From: Cellulomonas pakistanensis
Lineage (GTDB): Bacteria > Actinomycetota > Actinomycetes > Actinomycetales > Cellulomonadaceae
Direction of reading: 5' to 3'
DNA: 64,000 bases
Assembly: GCF_016862755.1 (NCBI RefSeq)
Contig: NZ_BONO01000023.1
Span: 1 to 64,000 of the forward strand
Positions 48,418 to 57,152 of the stretch are shown piece by piece (the stretch's first letter is position 1; the number at the start of each line of letters is the position of its first letter). The notes beneath the pieces were generated by a model. The model had not been told where the DNA came from. It did no database searches and worked only from the letters and a program-made list of their open reading frames with translations. A program made the translations under genes and the position numbers.

Positions 48418-49362
48418 TCAGCTCGGCAGCCGGTAGCGCGGTCGCTCGGGGTCCTCGCCCGGGACGCGCTCGACCAGCCCGTCGACGAGCAGGCCCGCCA
48501 GGCAGCGCTCCCGCTGCGCGTCGTCCGGCCACACGGCCGCGACGGCCTCCGCGGGTGCCGGCTCCAGGGCCTCGCGCAGCAGCGCCATGATCCGCCCGCG
48601 CACCTGGCGGTCGGTGCCCGCCCACGCCTGGGTGCGGCGGCGCGGCGCGTGCGCGTCACCGGGCTTGCCGGCCAGCCGCCACGCGCACCGGTCGGCCACG
48701 GGGCAGGCCTCGCACCGCGGCGCCCGGGCGGTGCACACGAGCGCACCGAGCTCCATCGAGGCCGCCGCCCACCGCGCGGCCCCGGCGTCGTCGGCGGGCA
48801 CGAACGCCTCGGCCAGCCGGCGTTCGCCGACCGTCAGCGCCGGGGCCGGCACCGCCGCGCCCTCCGCGACGCGCGCGACCACGCGGCGCACGTTCGTGTC
48901 GAGCACGACCGACCGCCGCCCGAACGCGAACGCCCGCACCGCCGCCGCCGTGTACGCGCCGATGCCGGGCAGCGCGAGCAGCGCCTCCTCGTCGGACGGC
49001 ACCTCCCCGCCGTGCCGCTCGACGACCGCCCGGGCGCACTCCTGCAGGCGCAGCGCGCGCCGCGGGTAACCGAGCCGGTCCCACGCGCGCAGCACGTCCG
49101 CGGGGCTGGCGGCGGCGAGGTCGGCGGGGGTCGGCCAGCGGGCCGTCCACGCGCGCCACGCCGGCTCGACCCGGACGACCGGCGTCTGCTGCAGCATCAC
49201 CTCGCTGACCAGCACGCCCCACGGCGTGCGGTCGGGGTGGCGCCACGGGAGGTCGCGGGCGTGCGCGCCGAACCACGCGACGACGTCACGGCGCACCCCG
49301 TCGGCGAGCGCGGGGTCGACGTCCGGCGCGGCGGCGGGGGAGGGGGTCGGCACGGCGCACAT
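48418..49362 (-). CDS. mutY: A/G-specific adenine glycosylase MutY
   Basis: 314 residues. Catalytic and structural motifs: SEVMLQQTPVVRVEPAW with the catalytic Glu, the helix-hairpin-helix LPGIGAYTAAAVRAFAFG, the catalytic Asp in VLDTNVRRV, and an iron-sulfur cluster loop C-x6-C-x2-C-x5-C (CTARAPRCEACPVADRC). The C-terminal region is short and looks like a winged helix rather than the full MutT-like domain of the E. coli protein, as in other actinobacteria. It removes adenine opposite 8-oxoguanine. ATG 49362 preferred; an in-frame GTG lies six bases before it. Confidence 0.94.
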   Translation of the reverse strand: MCAVPTPSPAAAPDVDPALADGVRRDVVAWFGAHARDLPWRHPDRTPWGVLVSEVMLQQTPVVRVEPAWRAWTARWPTPADLAAASPADVLRAWDRLGYPRRALRLQECARAVVERHGGEVPSDEEALLALPGIGAYTAAAVRAFAFGRRSVVLDTNVRRVVARVAEGAAVPAPALTVGERRLAEAFVPADDAGAARWAAASMELGALVCTARAPRCEACPVADRCAWRLAGKPGDAHAPRRRTQAWAGTDRQVRGRIMALLREALEPAPAEAVAAVWPDDAQRERCLAGLLVDGLVERVPGEDPERPRYRLPS

Positions 49363-49416
49363 CCTCACCCGCTTGGCGGGCGGGGACCGAATCGCGCACG
49401 GGTCGGCGCCGCGCGG

Positions 49417-49482
49417 GGGCGCACGAGACACCACGACGGTGCACGAGAAGTCGTGCGCCCTCCCGGCGGCGAGTGCACCGTC
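49417..49482. repeat. Two interleaved 10-bp inverted repeats (pseudoknot-like topology)
   Basis: Perfect 10-bp pairs: GGGCGCACGA (49417-49426) with TCGTGCGCCC (49451-49460), and GACGGTGCAC (49435-49444) with GTGCACCGTC (49473-49482). The pairs interlock. GCACGA-GAAG-TCGTGC (49441-49456) is a competing small hairpin. It lies in the 224-bp divergent gap between mutY and the next gene. Confidence 0.6.
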
Positions 49483-49586
49483 GGGACTCGTCCCGCGCCC
49501 GCCCCGCGTGTCCGGGCGGGGGTCACCGGGCGCACGCCGCCGCCGCGTTAGCGTGAGGAGGGCAAGTCGAGCGGAGGGACCGGGAC

Positions 49587-50177
49587 ATGGGCGTGCTGCG
49601 GCCGGAGGGCTCGCTGCCCCCGCGGGTGTACTGGATCCGGCGCACGGTCGTCCTGCTGGTGCTCGTGCTCGTCGTGGTGCTGGCGGTGTTCGGGGTCCGC
49701 GCGCTGACCGGCGGCGGGGGCGACGACGCGGCGGCGCCGACCGACGGGACCACCGTGGAGCAGCCCACCGCGGAGGAGTCGGAGGCGGGCACGCCGGTGT
49801 GCGAGCCCGCCGCCGTCGGGGTGCAGCTCGCCGCGGACGCCACCACCTACCCGGCCGCCGCGCTGCCGACGTTCACCGTCACGATCACGAACACCGGCGA
49901 CGTCGCCTGCCTGCTCGACGCGGGCGAGGCGCAGCGGCAGGTCCTCGTGACGTCCGGCAGCGACCGGATCTGGGCGAGCACCGACTGCGCGTCCGGCGAG
50001 GCGCTGCAGCTGCTGCTCGCCCCGGGGCAGGCGGACGAGCGGCCGGTGCAGTGGGACCGGAACCGCTCGGTCGAGGGCTGCGCGCCCGACCAGCCCGCGG
50101 CGCAGCCCGGGACCTACCAGGCGGTGCTCACGCTGGCCGGCACCAGCACGGAGCCGGTGGTGTTCGGGCTGGAGTGA
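49587..50177 (+). CDS. Membrane-anchored protein of unknown function
   Basis: 196 residues. A short cytoplasmic N-terminus, one membrane helix (about 20-42, VVLLVLVLVVVLAVFGVRAL), an acidic Thr/Glu linker, then an extracytoplasmic domain of about 110 residues with predicted beta strands (TFTVTITNTGDVACLLDAG, QVLVTSGSDRIWASTDC, YQAVLTLAGT). Cysteines in the domain could form disulfides. The pattern resembles DUF4232-like or intermediate Ig-like domains, but I do not recognise the family. GGAGGGACC stands before ATG 49587; TAGCGT near 49549 is a likely -10. Its conserved-looking place next to disA and mutY is worth noting. Confidence 0.75.
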   Translation: MGVLRPEGSLPPRVYWIRRTVVLLVLVLVVVLAVFGVRALTGGGGDDAAAPTDGTTVEQPTAEESEAGTPVCEPAAVGVQLAADATTYPAAALPTFTVTITNTGDVACLLDAGEAQRQVLVTSGSDRIWASTDCASGEALQLLLAPGQADERPVQWDRNRSVEGCAPDQPAAQPGTYQAVLTLAGTSTEPVVFGLE

Positions 50178-50222
50178 GCCCGCCGGGCGCGACCGCGCCC
50201 GTGCCGCGCCCGCCCGCAGGAC

Positions 50223-51299
50223 TCAGACGTACCGCTCGAGGATGCTCGACTCCGCGAGCCGCGACAGGCCCTCGCGCACCGCCCGGGCGCGCTGCTCGCC
50301 GACGCCGTCGACCGCCATGAGGTCGTCGATGTTCGCCGCGAGCAGCTTCTGCAGGCCGCTGAAGTGCCCGACCAGCCGGTCGACGATCGCCGCGGGCAGC
50401 CGAGGGACCTTGGACAGCAGCCGGTAGCCGCGCGGGCCGGTGGCGGCGTCGAGCATCTCGACCCCGGACGGCAGCCCGAGCTCCCGCGCGATCAGCGCGA
50501 GGTCGAGCAGCTCGGTCGAGTCGAGCGCGGCGAGCGACGCGGCGATCGCCTCGCCGTCGCGGCGGGAGGCGTCGAGGTAGTCGCGGATCACCAGCTCGCT
50601 GTCCGAGCCGATGCCGCCGGTGAGCTCGTCGAGCTGCAGCGACAGCAGGCGGCCGTCGGTGCCGAGCTCGACGACGTAGCCGGCGATCTCCTCCGAGATG
50701 CGGCGCACCATCTCCTGGCGCTGCACGACGACGCAGACGTCCCGGACGGTGACCAGGTCCTCGATCTCGAGCGCGGACAGCGTGCCGCTGACCTCGTCGA
50801 GCCGGGCCTTGTAGCGCTCCAGGGTCGCCAGCGCCTGGTTCGCGCGGGACAGGATCGCGTCGGCGTTCTCCAGCACGTGCCGCTGCTCGCCGACGTACAG
50901 CGCGATGATCCGCATCGACGCGGACACCGAGATGACCGGGAGCCCCGTCTGCTTCGCGACGCGCTCCGCGGTGCGGTGCCGGGTGCCGGACTCCGACGTC
51001 GAGATCGTCGGGTCGGGCAGCAGCTGCACGGCGGCGCGCAGGATCTTGCGGGTGCCCGGGTCCATGACGATCGCGCCGTCCATCTTCGCGAGCTCGCGCA
51101 GGCGGGTGGCGGAGAACTCGACGTCGAGCTCGAACCCGCCGGAGCAGATGCTCTCGACCGTGGCGTCGTGCCCCAGGACGATGAGCGCGCCGGTGCGGCC
51201 GCGCAGGATCCGCTCCAGGCCGTCGCGCAGCTCGGTGCCGGGGGCGACCGCGGCGAGCGTGTGCCGCAGCAGGTCGTCGGGCGGCGTGGTGGTGGGCAC
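50223..51299 (-). CDS. disA: DNA integrity scanning diadenylate cyclase DisA
   Basis: 358 residues, full length. The N-terminal DAC domain has the catalytic [14 protein letters not shown] and the ATP-binding [16 protein letters not shown] (RHR) motifs. A helical linker and a C-terminal helix-hairpin-helix DNA-binding domain ([47 protein letters not shown]) follow. It makes cyclic di-AMP and pauses at DNA branches. It is divergent from radA, whose product restrains DisA in Bacillus. GTG 51299 follows TAGGAT after six bases, a leaderless pattern. Confidence 0.97.
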   Translation of the reverse strand: MPTTTPPDDLLRHTLAAVAPGTELRDGLERILRGRTGALIVLGHDATVESICSGGFELDVEFSATRLRELAKMDGAIVMDPGTRKILRAAVQLLPDPTISTSESGTRHRTAERVAKQTGLPVISVSASMRIIALYVGEQRHVLENADAILSRANQALATLERYKARLDEVSGTLSALEIEDLVTVRDVCVVVQRQEMVRRISEEIAGYVVELGTDGRLLSLQLDELTGGIGSDSELVIRDYLDASRRDGEAIAASLAALDSTELLDLALIARELGLPSGVEMLDAATGPRGYRLLSKVPRLPAAIVDRLVGHFSGLQKLLAANIDDLMAVDGVGEQRARAVREGLSRLAESSILERYV

Positions 51300-51305
51300 G
51301 GCGCG

Positions 51306-51311
51306 ATCCTA
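51306..51311 (-). promoter_or_regulatory. -10 box of a leaderless promoter (disA)
   Basis: TAGGAT on the minus strand followed after six bases by GTG 51299. Confidence 0.55.
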
Positions 51312-51370
51312 CGGGGCAGGGGTGACGCGGCGTGCGCGGTGCGCGCGGCGTGGACGTTGCGATGCGGTCA

Positions 51371-51410
51371 CGGCGCGCCCCGGCCGGTCGCGGCGCGCCC
51401 CGGCCGGTCG
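51371..51410. repeat. Perfect 20-bp tandem duplication between disA and radA
   Basis: The 20-bp unit starting CGGCGCGCCC is repeated exactly at 51371-51390 and 51391-51410 in the 178-bp divergent promoter region. Confidence 0.8.
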
Positions 51411-51464
51411 CGGCGGGCGTCGGGGGCGCGGCGGCGCGCGGTCGGGCGTGTGGGTGGCGGCCGT

Positions 51465-51470
51465 TAGCGT
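51465..51470 (+). promoter_or_regulatory. -10 box of a leaderless promoter (radA)
   Basis: TAGCGT followed after seven bases by GTG 51478. Confidence 0.55.
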
Positions 51471-51477
51471 GACGGCC

Positions 51478-52893
51478 GTGTCGACCACCACCTCCTCCCG
51501 GACCGCCCGGCCCGCGTTCCGCTGCACCGAGTGCGGCTGGACGACGTCCAAGTGGGTGGGGCGGTGCGGCGAGTGCCAGACCTGGGGGTCCGTCACCGAG
51601 GACACCGGCCCGGGCGGCGCGGCGCCGCGGACCGCCGTGATGGTGCCGCTGCGCGGCGCGGCGCGGCCGATCGCCGAGATCGACGTCGAGGCCGCCCGCG
51701 CGCTGCCCACCGGCGTGGGGGAGCTGGACCGCGTGCTCGGCGGCGGGCTGGTGCCGGGCGCGGTCGTGCTGCTGGCCGGCGAGCCGGGGGTCGGCAAGTC
51801 GACGCTGCTGCTCGACGTCGCGAGCCGCGCGGCGACCGGCGGGCGCACCGTGCTCTACGTGACGGGCGAGGAGTCCGCGGGCCAGGTGCGGCTGCGCGCG
51901 GAGCGGATCGGCGCGCTCGCGGACACGCTGCTGCTCACCGCCGAGACCGACCTCGGCACGATCCTCGGCCACCTCGCGCAGACCGAGCCCGACCTGCTGG
52001 TGCTCGACTCGGTGCAGACCGTGGCGTCGTCGGCCGTCGAGGGCTCGCCGGGCGGCGTCGCGCAGGTGCGGGAGGTGGCCGCCGCGCTCATCTCGGCGGC
52101 GAAGGAGCGCGCGCTGCCGGTGCTGCTGGTCGGGCACGTGACCAAGGACGGCGCGGTCGCCGGTCCGCGCACCCTGGAGCACCTGGTCGACGTGGTGTGC
52201 CAGTTCGAGGGCGACCGGCACTCGAGGCTGCGGCTGCTGCGCGCCACCAAGAACCGGTTCGGCCCCACCGACGAGGTCGGCTGCTTCGACCTCACGGAGA
52301 CGGGCATCGTCGGGCTCGCCGACCCGTCCGGGCTGTTCGTCTCGCACGAGCGGCACCACGTGCCCGGCACCTGCGTGACCGTCACCCTGGAGGGTCGCCG
52401 GCCGCTCGCCACCGAGGTCCAGGCGCTCGTCGCCCCGTCGATGCTGAGCAACCCCCGCCGGACGACCAGCGGAGTGGACGGCAGCCGGCTGGCGATGGTG
52501 CTCGCGGTGCTGCAGCGGCGCGCGGGGCTCAAGGTCGGCGACCAGGACGTGTACGTGTCGACGGTCGGCGGGGCCCGGGTCGTCGAGCCGGCGGCGGACC
52601 TCGCGCTCGCGCTCGCGACGGTGAGCAGCCGGGAGAACGTGGCGCTGCCGCCGCGGCTGGTCGCGATCGGCGAGGTCGGCCTGGCGGGGGAGATCCGCCC
52701 GGTGACCGGGACCGCGCGCCGGCTCGCGGAGGCGGCGCGGCTGGGGTTCACGCACGCGGTGGTGCCGGCCGGGTCGCTGGAGAAGGGGCAGGCGCCCGAG
52801 GGGATGCGCGTGGCGCAGGCGGCCGACCTCGGGGAGGCGGTGCGGCTGACCCGGGCGGACACGGCCCGGGTGGCGGCGCGCGGGGAGGGTTGA
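51478..52893 (+). CDS. radA: DNA repair protein RadA
   Basis: 471 residues. N-terminal zinc finger CTECGWTTSKWVGRCGEC, RecA-like ATPase core with Walker A GEPGVGKST and the RadA-specific KNRFGPTDEVG motif, and a C-terminal Lon-like domain (LAMVLAVLQRRAGLKVGDQDVYV...GEVGLAGEIRPV). It drives branch migration in recombination. The GTG start is set by TAGCGT-N7-GTG. It is head-to-head with disA instead of in an operon with it. Confidence 0.96.
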   Translation: MSTTTSSRTARPAFRCTECGWTTSKWVGRCGECQTWGSVTEDTGPGGAAPRTAVMVPLRGAARPIAEIDVEAARALPTGVGELDRVLGGGLVPGAVVLLAGEPGVGKSTLLLDVASRAATGGRTVLYVTGEESAGQVRLRAERIGALADTLLLTAETDLGTILGHLAQTEPDLLVLDSVQTVASSAVEGSPGGVAQVREVAAALISAAKERALPVLLVGHVTKDGAVAGPRTLEHLVDVVCQFEGDRHSRLRLLRATKNRFGPTDEVGCFDLTETGIVGLADPSGLFVSHERHHVPGTCVTVTLEGRRPLATEVQALVAPSMLSNPRRTTSGVDGSRLAMVLAVLQRRAGLKVGDQDVYVSTVGGARVVEPAADLALALATVSSRENVALPPRLVAIGEVGLAGEIRPVTGTARRLAEAARLGFTHAVVPAGSLEKGQAPEGMRVAQAADLGEAVRLTRADTARVAARGEG

Positions 52894-52897
52894 GCGC

Positions 52898-52994
52898 ACG
52901 CCGCTCGCGGGTGGTGGCGACACGCGCCGCTCGCGGGTGGTGAGGCGGTACGCCGCACGGGGGTGGTGAGGCGGTGCGCGGTTCGCGGGTGACC
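52898..52994. repeat. Degenerate tandem repeat, 26-bp period, four units
   Basis: Units begin near 52898, 52924, 52950 and 52976, with consensus RCGCCGCTCGCGGGTGGTG and a variable rest. The array starts five bases after the radA stop and runs into the promoter region of the next gene. Units two and three are followed by GGTGAGGCGGT, also found inverted in the repeat at 28208-28262. Confidence 0.7.
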
Positions 52995-53077
52995 GGCGGC
53001 TAGGCTTCCGCGGGACCTTCCGGGACCGGCGCGAGCCCTGCGACCGACCCGGCCAGCAGGCGGCAGGAGTTCTGTGC

Positions 53078-54289
53078 ATGAGTGACACCGACGGTCGACG
53101 GGCGCGCGACGACGCGGGCGCACCGCCGGTGGGCCCGGGCCGGTTCCCGGACGGGCGACCCCGCTGGCCCAGCCTGCGCGGCGACGACGCGGGCACGTCC
53201 GGCGCGACCCCCGCAGGCGACGCGCGCACGTCCGGCGCGGTGCCCGCGGCGACGGCCGGCTGGCCGACGCCCGCCGGCCGGTCCGGGGCGGCCGCGTCCG
53301 CGCCGGCGCCCGCCGGCCCGGTCGGTCCCGACGCGCCGACCCGGCCCGACGCGCCGACCCGGTCCGACGCGCCGACCCGGCCCGCCGAGCCGCCGAGCCG
53401 CCGCTCGCTGCGCTACGACGCCGCCGACGACGCCGTCGCGCCCGGCCCCGTCGACCCGGCGGAGCGCACCGCCGCCCTGCAGCGCGCGGACGCCGCCCTG
53501 CAGGCGGGGGAGACGCAGGCCCGGACCTCCGCCCTGGCCCGCGCGGACGCCGCCCTGGCCGCCGCGGCCCCGGCGGACGGCGCGGCCGGCCCGGGCGCCG
53601 ACGCGGCCGGCCCGGGCGCCGACGCCACCGACGACGCCCGGCCCGCCCGCGGCCGGCGCCGGGTGCTGATCGGCGCGATCGCCGCCGCCGTGCTGGTGCT
53701 CGGCGGCGCCGGGACCGCGTGGTTCCTCACCCGCGACGACGGCGGCGCCACCGCGGCCGCGCCGCCGGACGTCGTCCTGCCCTCGCCGACCGCCAGCGCG
53801 ACGCCGGCGGCCCGGCCGGCGACGACCGCGTTCGCGGGCGCCCTGCCGACCACGCTCCTGCAGTACGCGCTCGCGACCTCCGCCGACGACCAGGACTGGC
53901 TCGCCCAGAACGCGGTCGAGGCCTACGCCGAGACCTACACCGACGGCGCGGACGGCACCGTGACCGTGCAGGCCGGCCAGTGGGAGACGCCCGAGGAGGC
54001 CGCCGCCGTGCTCGCGGCGCTGACCGGGTCGCTGCCGACCGCCGCCGCGGCCGACCCCGCCGCCGCGGCCGACCCCTCCGCCTCCGCGGACCCGTCCGCC
54101 GCCGACGGCGCGCCCGCGGTGCTGCTGGAGGGCGAGGTGCTGGTCGGCGACGCGCCGTCGGGCACGGTGACGGTCGTGGACGCGGGCGACGGCACCGGCG
54201 TCGCGGTCTGGAGCAACGGCACGACCGTGTTCCGGGTCACCGGCCCCGCAGCCGACATCCGCAACCTGTACGCCGCCTACCCGCTCTGA
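53078..54289 (+). CDS. Membrane-anchored protein of unknown function with long disordered cytoplasmic region
   Basis: 403 residues. Residues 1-190 are cytoplasmic, Pro/Ala/Asp-rich and disordered, with short repeats of the form DAPTRP (about 88-105), RADAALQAG/RADAALAAA and GPGADA. One membrane helix follows (about 196-216, VLIGAIAAAVLVLGGAGTAWF), then a Thr/Ala/Pro linker and an extracytoplasmic domain (about 245-403) containing WLAQNAVEAYAETYTDG, a second low-complexity Ala/Asp/Ser insert, and a beta-rich C-terminus. I do not recognise the family. GGCAGGAG precedes ATG 53078; TAGGCT (53001-53006) is a likely -10. Confidence 0.78.
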   Translation: MSDTDGRRARDDAGAPPVGPGRFPDGRPRWPSLRGDDAGTSGATPAGDARTSGAVPAATAGWPTPAGRSGAAASAPAPAGPVGPDAPTRPDAPTRSDAPTRPAEPPSRRSLRYDAADDAVAPGPVDPAERTAALQRADAALQAGETQARTSALARADAALAAAAPADGAAGPGADAAGPGADATDDARPARGRRRVLIGAIAAAVLVLGGAGTAWFLTRDDGGATAAAPPDVVLPSPTASATPAARPATTAFAGALPTTLLQYALATSADDQDWLAQNAVEAYAETYTDGADGTVTVQAGQWETPEEAAAVLAALTGSLPTAAAADPAAAADPSASADPSAADGAPAVLLEGEVLVGDAPSGTVTVVDAGDGTGVAVWSNGTTVFRVTGPAADIRNLYAAYPL

Positions 54290-54360
54290 CCCGCCGGGGC
54301 CCGCGCCCTGCCCGCGGCAGACCCGCGCGCCCGCTGCCACGAGCGTCCGCCGACCCGGGC

Positions 54361-54450
54361 GGCGCGGGGCGCCCCGCGCCGAGAGAGCACCCGACACGCC
54401 GAGCGAGCATCCACTGGATGCTCTCTCGACGTGTCGCGTACTCGTTCGGC
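54361..54450. repeat. 90-bp palindromic element: 20-bp perfect palindrome plus a 73-bp near-palindrome
   Basis: The 321-bp gap 54290-54610 holds no gene. In it, 54361-54380 is a perfect 20-bp palindrome (10 bp GGCGCGGGGC and its complement), and overlapping it 54378-54413 pairs with 54415-54450 at 30 of 36 positions around a single central base. Two mismatches would be G-U pairs in a minus-strand RNA. The core is CATCCA-C-TGGATG. It may be a terminator, a bidirectional RNA structure or a mobile repeat; nothing else is seen in the gap apart from the ribosome site of the next gene. Confidence 0.7.
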
Positions 54451-54610
54451 GTCGCGTCGCGGCCCGGCAGGGGGGCCGCGCGGCCCGGCGGCGTCGCGCG
54501 CGGCGGAGCCGGCGTCGCGCACGCCCGGGCGCGGGGGCGCGCGGCGTGCGGTAGACCGGACACGTCAGGAACCGCGGCGGCCCCCTGCCGCCGCTCGACC
54601 GAGGAGGACC

Positions 54611-55543
54611 ATGGCACGCATCGGCACCACCGACCTGGACGTCCTGCCGCTGAACCTGGGCGGCAACGTGTTCGGCTGGACCGCGGACGAGCGGGCGTCG
54701 GCCGCCGTCCTGGACGCGTTCGTCGAGGCCGGCGGGAGCTTCGTCGACACGGCGGACGTCTACTCCGAGTGGGCCGACGGCCACGAGGGCGGCGAGTCGG
54801 AGGCGACGATCGGGCGCTGGCTGGCCGCGCGCGGCAACCGCGCGGACGTCGTGATCGCGACGAAGGTCGGCAAGCTGAGCACCCGCCGCGGGACGTCCCG
54901 CGCGGTGGTGCGCGAGGCGATCGACGACTCGCTCAAGCGGCTCGGGACCGACTACGTCGACCTGTACTACGCGCACGAGGACGACCAGGACACCCCGCTG
55001 GAGGAGACGGTCGCCGCGCTGGGCGAGGTGGTCGCCGAGGGCAAGGCCCGGTACGTCGCCGCGTCGAACTTCTCGCCCGAGCGGCTGGCCGAGGCGCTGC
55101 GGATCGCGGACGAGCTCGGCGTCGCCCGGTTCGTCGCCCTGCAGCCGCACTACAACCTGGTGCACCGCACCGCGTACGAGGGGCCGCTGCAGGAGCTCGC
55201 GGTGCGCGAGGGGCTGGGCGTGCTGCCGTACTCGTCGCTGGCGAGCGGGTTCCTCACCGGCAAGTACCGCGACGGCGCCGTGGTGGACAGCCCGCGCGCC
55301 GGGTCGGCCGGCCGGTACCTGGACGACCGCGGCCGCCGGGTGCTCGCGGTGCTGGACGAGGTGGCCGCCGCGCACGGCACGTCGGTGACCGCCGTCAGCC
55401 TCGCGTGGCTGCGGGTGCAGCCGGGCGTGGTCGCGCCGATCGCGAGCGCCCGGTCGGTCGAGCAGCTGCCCGACCTGCTGGCCGGGGCCCGCCTGGAGCT
55501 GGCGGACGAGGAGGTCGTCGCGCTCTCGGACGCCTCGGCCTGA
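54611..55543 (+). CDS. Aldo/keto reductase
   Basis: 310 residues, complete. Catalytic residues can be placed in FVDTADVYSEW (Asp and Tyr), IATKVGK (Lys) and YYAHEDD (His). The C-terminal APIASARSVEQLPDLLAGARLEL is the NADPH-binding end. It most resembles the broad group of general aldehyde/ketone reductases related to YajO or Kv-beta; substrate unknown. GAGGAGGACC precedes ATG 54611. Convergent with the histidine-kinase gene. Confidence 0.92.
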   Translation: MARIGTTDLDVLPLNLGGNVFGWTADERASAAVLDAFVEAGGSFVDTADVYSEWADGHEGGESEATIGRWLAARGNRADVVIATKVGKLSTRRGTSRAVVREAIDDSLKRLGTDYVDLYYAHEDDQDTPLEETVAALGEVVAEGKARYVAASNFSPERLAEALRIADELGVARFVALQPHYNLVHRTAYEGPLQELAVREGLGVLPYSSLASGFLTGKYRDGAVVDSPRAGSAGRYLDDRGRRVLAVLDEVAAAHGTSVTAVSLAWLRVQPGVVAPIASARSVEQLPDLLAGARLELADEEVVALSDASA

Positions 55544-55583
55544 GGCGCGCGGGGCGCACCGCGCGGGGCGCCGGCGGCCGGGG

Positions 55584-57152
55584 TCAGCCCGCCGCCGGTG
55601 CCCCGGCGGCCCCGACCGGCAGGGCGTCCGTCGACCCGGCCAGCGGCAGCCGGACCGTGAACGTGGTCGCCCCCGGCGTGCCGTCGACGTCGATCGTGCC
55701 GCCGTGCGCCGTGACCACCGCGTGCACGATCGCGAGCCCCAGCCCCGTCGAGCCCGCCGCGCGGTTCCGGGACGCGTCGCCGCGGGCGAACCGCTCGAAC
55801 AGCCGGGACCGCAGCGGCTCGGGGATGCCCGGGCCGTCGTCGCGGACGCGCAGCACCGCGCGGTCGCCCTCCCGCGCCACGGCGACGACCACCGTCGTGC
55901 CGGGCGGCGTGTGCACGCGGGCGTTGGACAGCAGGTTGACCAGGACCTGCCGGAGCCGGTGCTCGTCGCCGACGACGAGCACCGGCGCGCCGTCGTCGTC
56001 CTCGTCCCCGGCGGGCGCGTCGTCGTCGGCCGCGTCGCGGAGCGCCGCGAGGTCCAGCCGCCAGGCGTGGTCCGGCCCCGCGACGTGCGCGTCGGCCACC
56101 GCGTCGACGGCCAGCGCCGCCAGGTCGACCTCCTCGACGTCCAGGTCCCGCCCCGCGTCGAGCCGCGCCAGCAGCAGCATGTCCTCCACCAGCGACGTCA
56201 TCCGGCGCGCCTCCGACTCCACGCGGCCCATCGCGCGCACGACGTCGTCGGGCAGGTCGCCCGGCAGCCGCTGCACGAGCTCGGCGTACCCGCGGATCGA
56301 CGCCAGCGGGGTGCGCAGCTCGTGGCTGGCGTCCGCGACGAACCGGCGCACCTGGGTCTCCGACTCGTGCCGGGCGGTCAGCGCGGACTCGACGTGGCCG
56401 AGCACCCGGTTGAGCGCGGAGCCGACCTGCCCCACCTCGGTCGCGGGGTCGGTGTCCTCCTCCGGCACCCGCTCCCGGATGTCGACCGCGCCGCGGGACA
56501 GCGGCATCTCGGCCACCCGGGTCGCGGTCGCGGCCACCCGGTCGAGCGGCCGCAGCTCGCGCCGCACCAGCACGGTGGCCAGCGCGGCCGCGACGAGCAG
56601 GCCCAGCACCGCCACGACGACCTCCACCACCACGTAGTCGTCGACGGTCGACGTCACGCCGGCGAGCGGGATCGCGGTGACCGAGGTGCTGCCGTCGTCG
56701 GACTCGACCGCGACCACGCGGTACGGGCCGAGGTCGGGGAGGTCGACGGTCCGCGGCTCGCCGTCCGGCGTCTGCGCGAGCAGGGCGTCGAGCTGGTCGT
56801 CGGTCAGGCCCTGCACCTGGCCGGACTCGTCGAGGTAGCCCGCGACGGGGGTGCCGTCGGCGGTCTCGAACACGCTCACGGTGCCGACGTCCTGGCCCGG
56901 CAGGCCGAACGCGGGCGGGACGCTGCCGCCGGGCGGCTGCGCGCGCCCCCGGTCCAGCCGGTCCGGCGCCGCCTCCGCCCGCCGGCTGGCCGCCTGCAGC
57001 CGGTCGTCGATCTGCCCCAGCAGCGACGAGCGCAGCGCGAGCGTCGAGACCAGGCCCATGACGGCCGCGACGGTGGCGAGCAGCGCGACGACGACCGCCA
57101 CCAGCCGGCGGCGGAGGGTCCAGCGCGGGCGCCCCGGGCGGCTGCCGGTCAC
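55584..57152 (-). CDS. Two-component sensor histidine kinase
   Basis: 522 residues. First helix (about 12-33), an extracytoplasmic sensor region (about 35-170), second helix (about 177-198), HAMP domain, the HisKA dimerisation helix with the phosphorylated His in VADASHELRTPLASIRGYAEL (about 283), and the HATPase with VLVNLLSNARVHTP (N box), DDGPGIP (G1) and GSTGLGLAIVHAV (G2). Inside the HATPase domain is a short Asp/Glu-rich insert. Its GTG overlaps the stop of the response-regulator gene (GTGA). The signal is unknown. Confidence 0.94.
   Translation of the reverse strand: MTGSRPGRPRWTLRRRLVAVVVALLATVAAVMGLVSTLALRSSLLGQIDDRLQAASRRAEAAPDRLDRGRAQPPGGSVPPAFGLPGQDVGTVSVFETADGTPVAGYLDESGQVQGLTDDQLDALLAQTPDGEPRTVDLPDLGPYRVVAVESDDGSTSVTAIPLAGVTSTVDDYVVVEVVVAVLGLLVAAALATVLVRRELRPLDRVAATATRVAEMPLSRGAVDIRERVPEEDTDPATEVGQVGSALNRVLGHVESALTARHESETQVRRFVADASHELRTPLASIRGYAELVQRLPGDLPDDVVRAMGRVESEARRMTSLVEDMLLLARLDAGRDLDVEEVDLAALAVDAVADAHVAGPDHAWRLDLAALRDAADDDAPAGDEDDDGAPVLVVGDEHRLRQVLVNLLSNARVHTPPGTTVVVAVAREGDRAVLRVRDDGPGIPEPLRSRLFERFARGDASRNRAAGSTGLGLAIVHAVVTAHGGTIDVDGTPGATTFTVRLPLAGSTDALPVGAAGAPAAG

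Noticed and set aside
52898..52994. A CRISPR-like array after radA
   Set aside because: The units are degenerate along their whole length, with no constant repeat and unique spacer pattern and no cas genes nearby.
54290..54610. A hidden small gene in the gap before the aldo/keto reductase
   Set aside because: The frames that cross it are extensions of neighbours with Arg/Ala/Pro-rich composition, and the region is taken up by palindromes.
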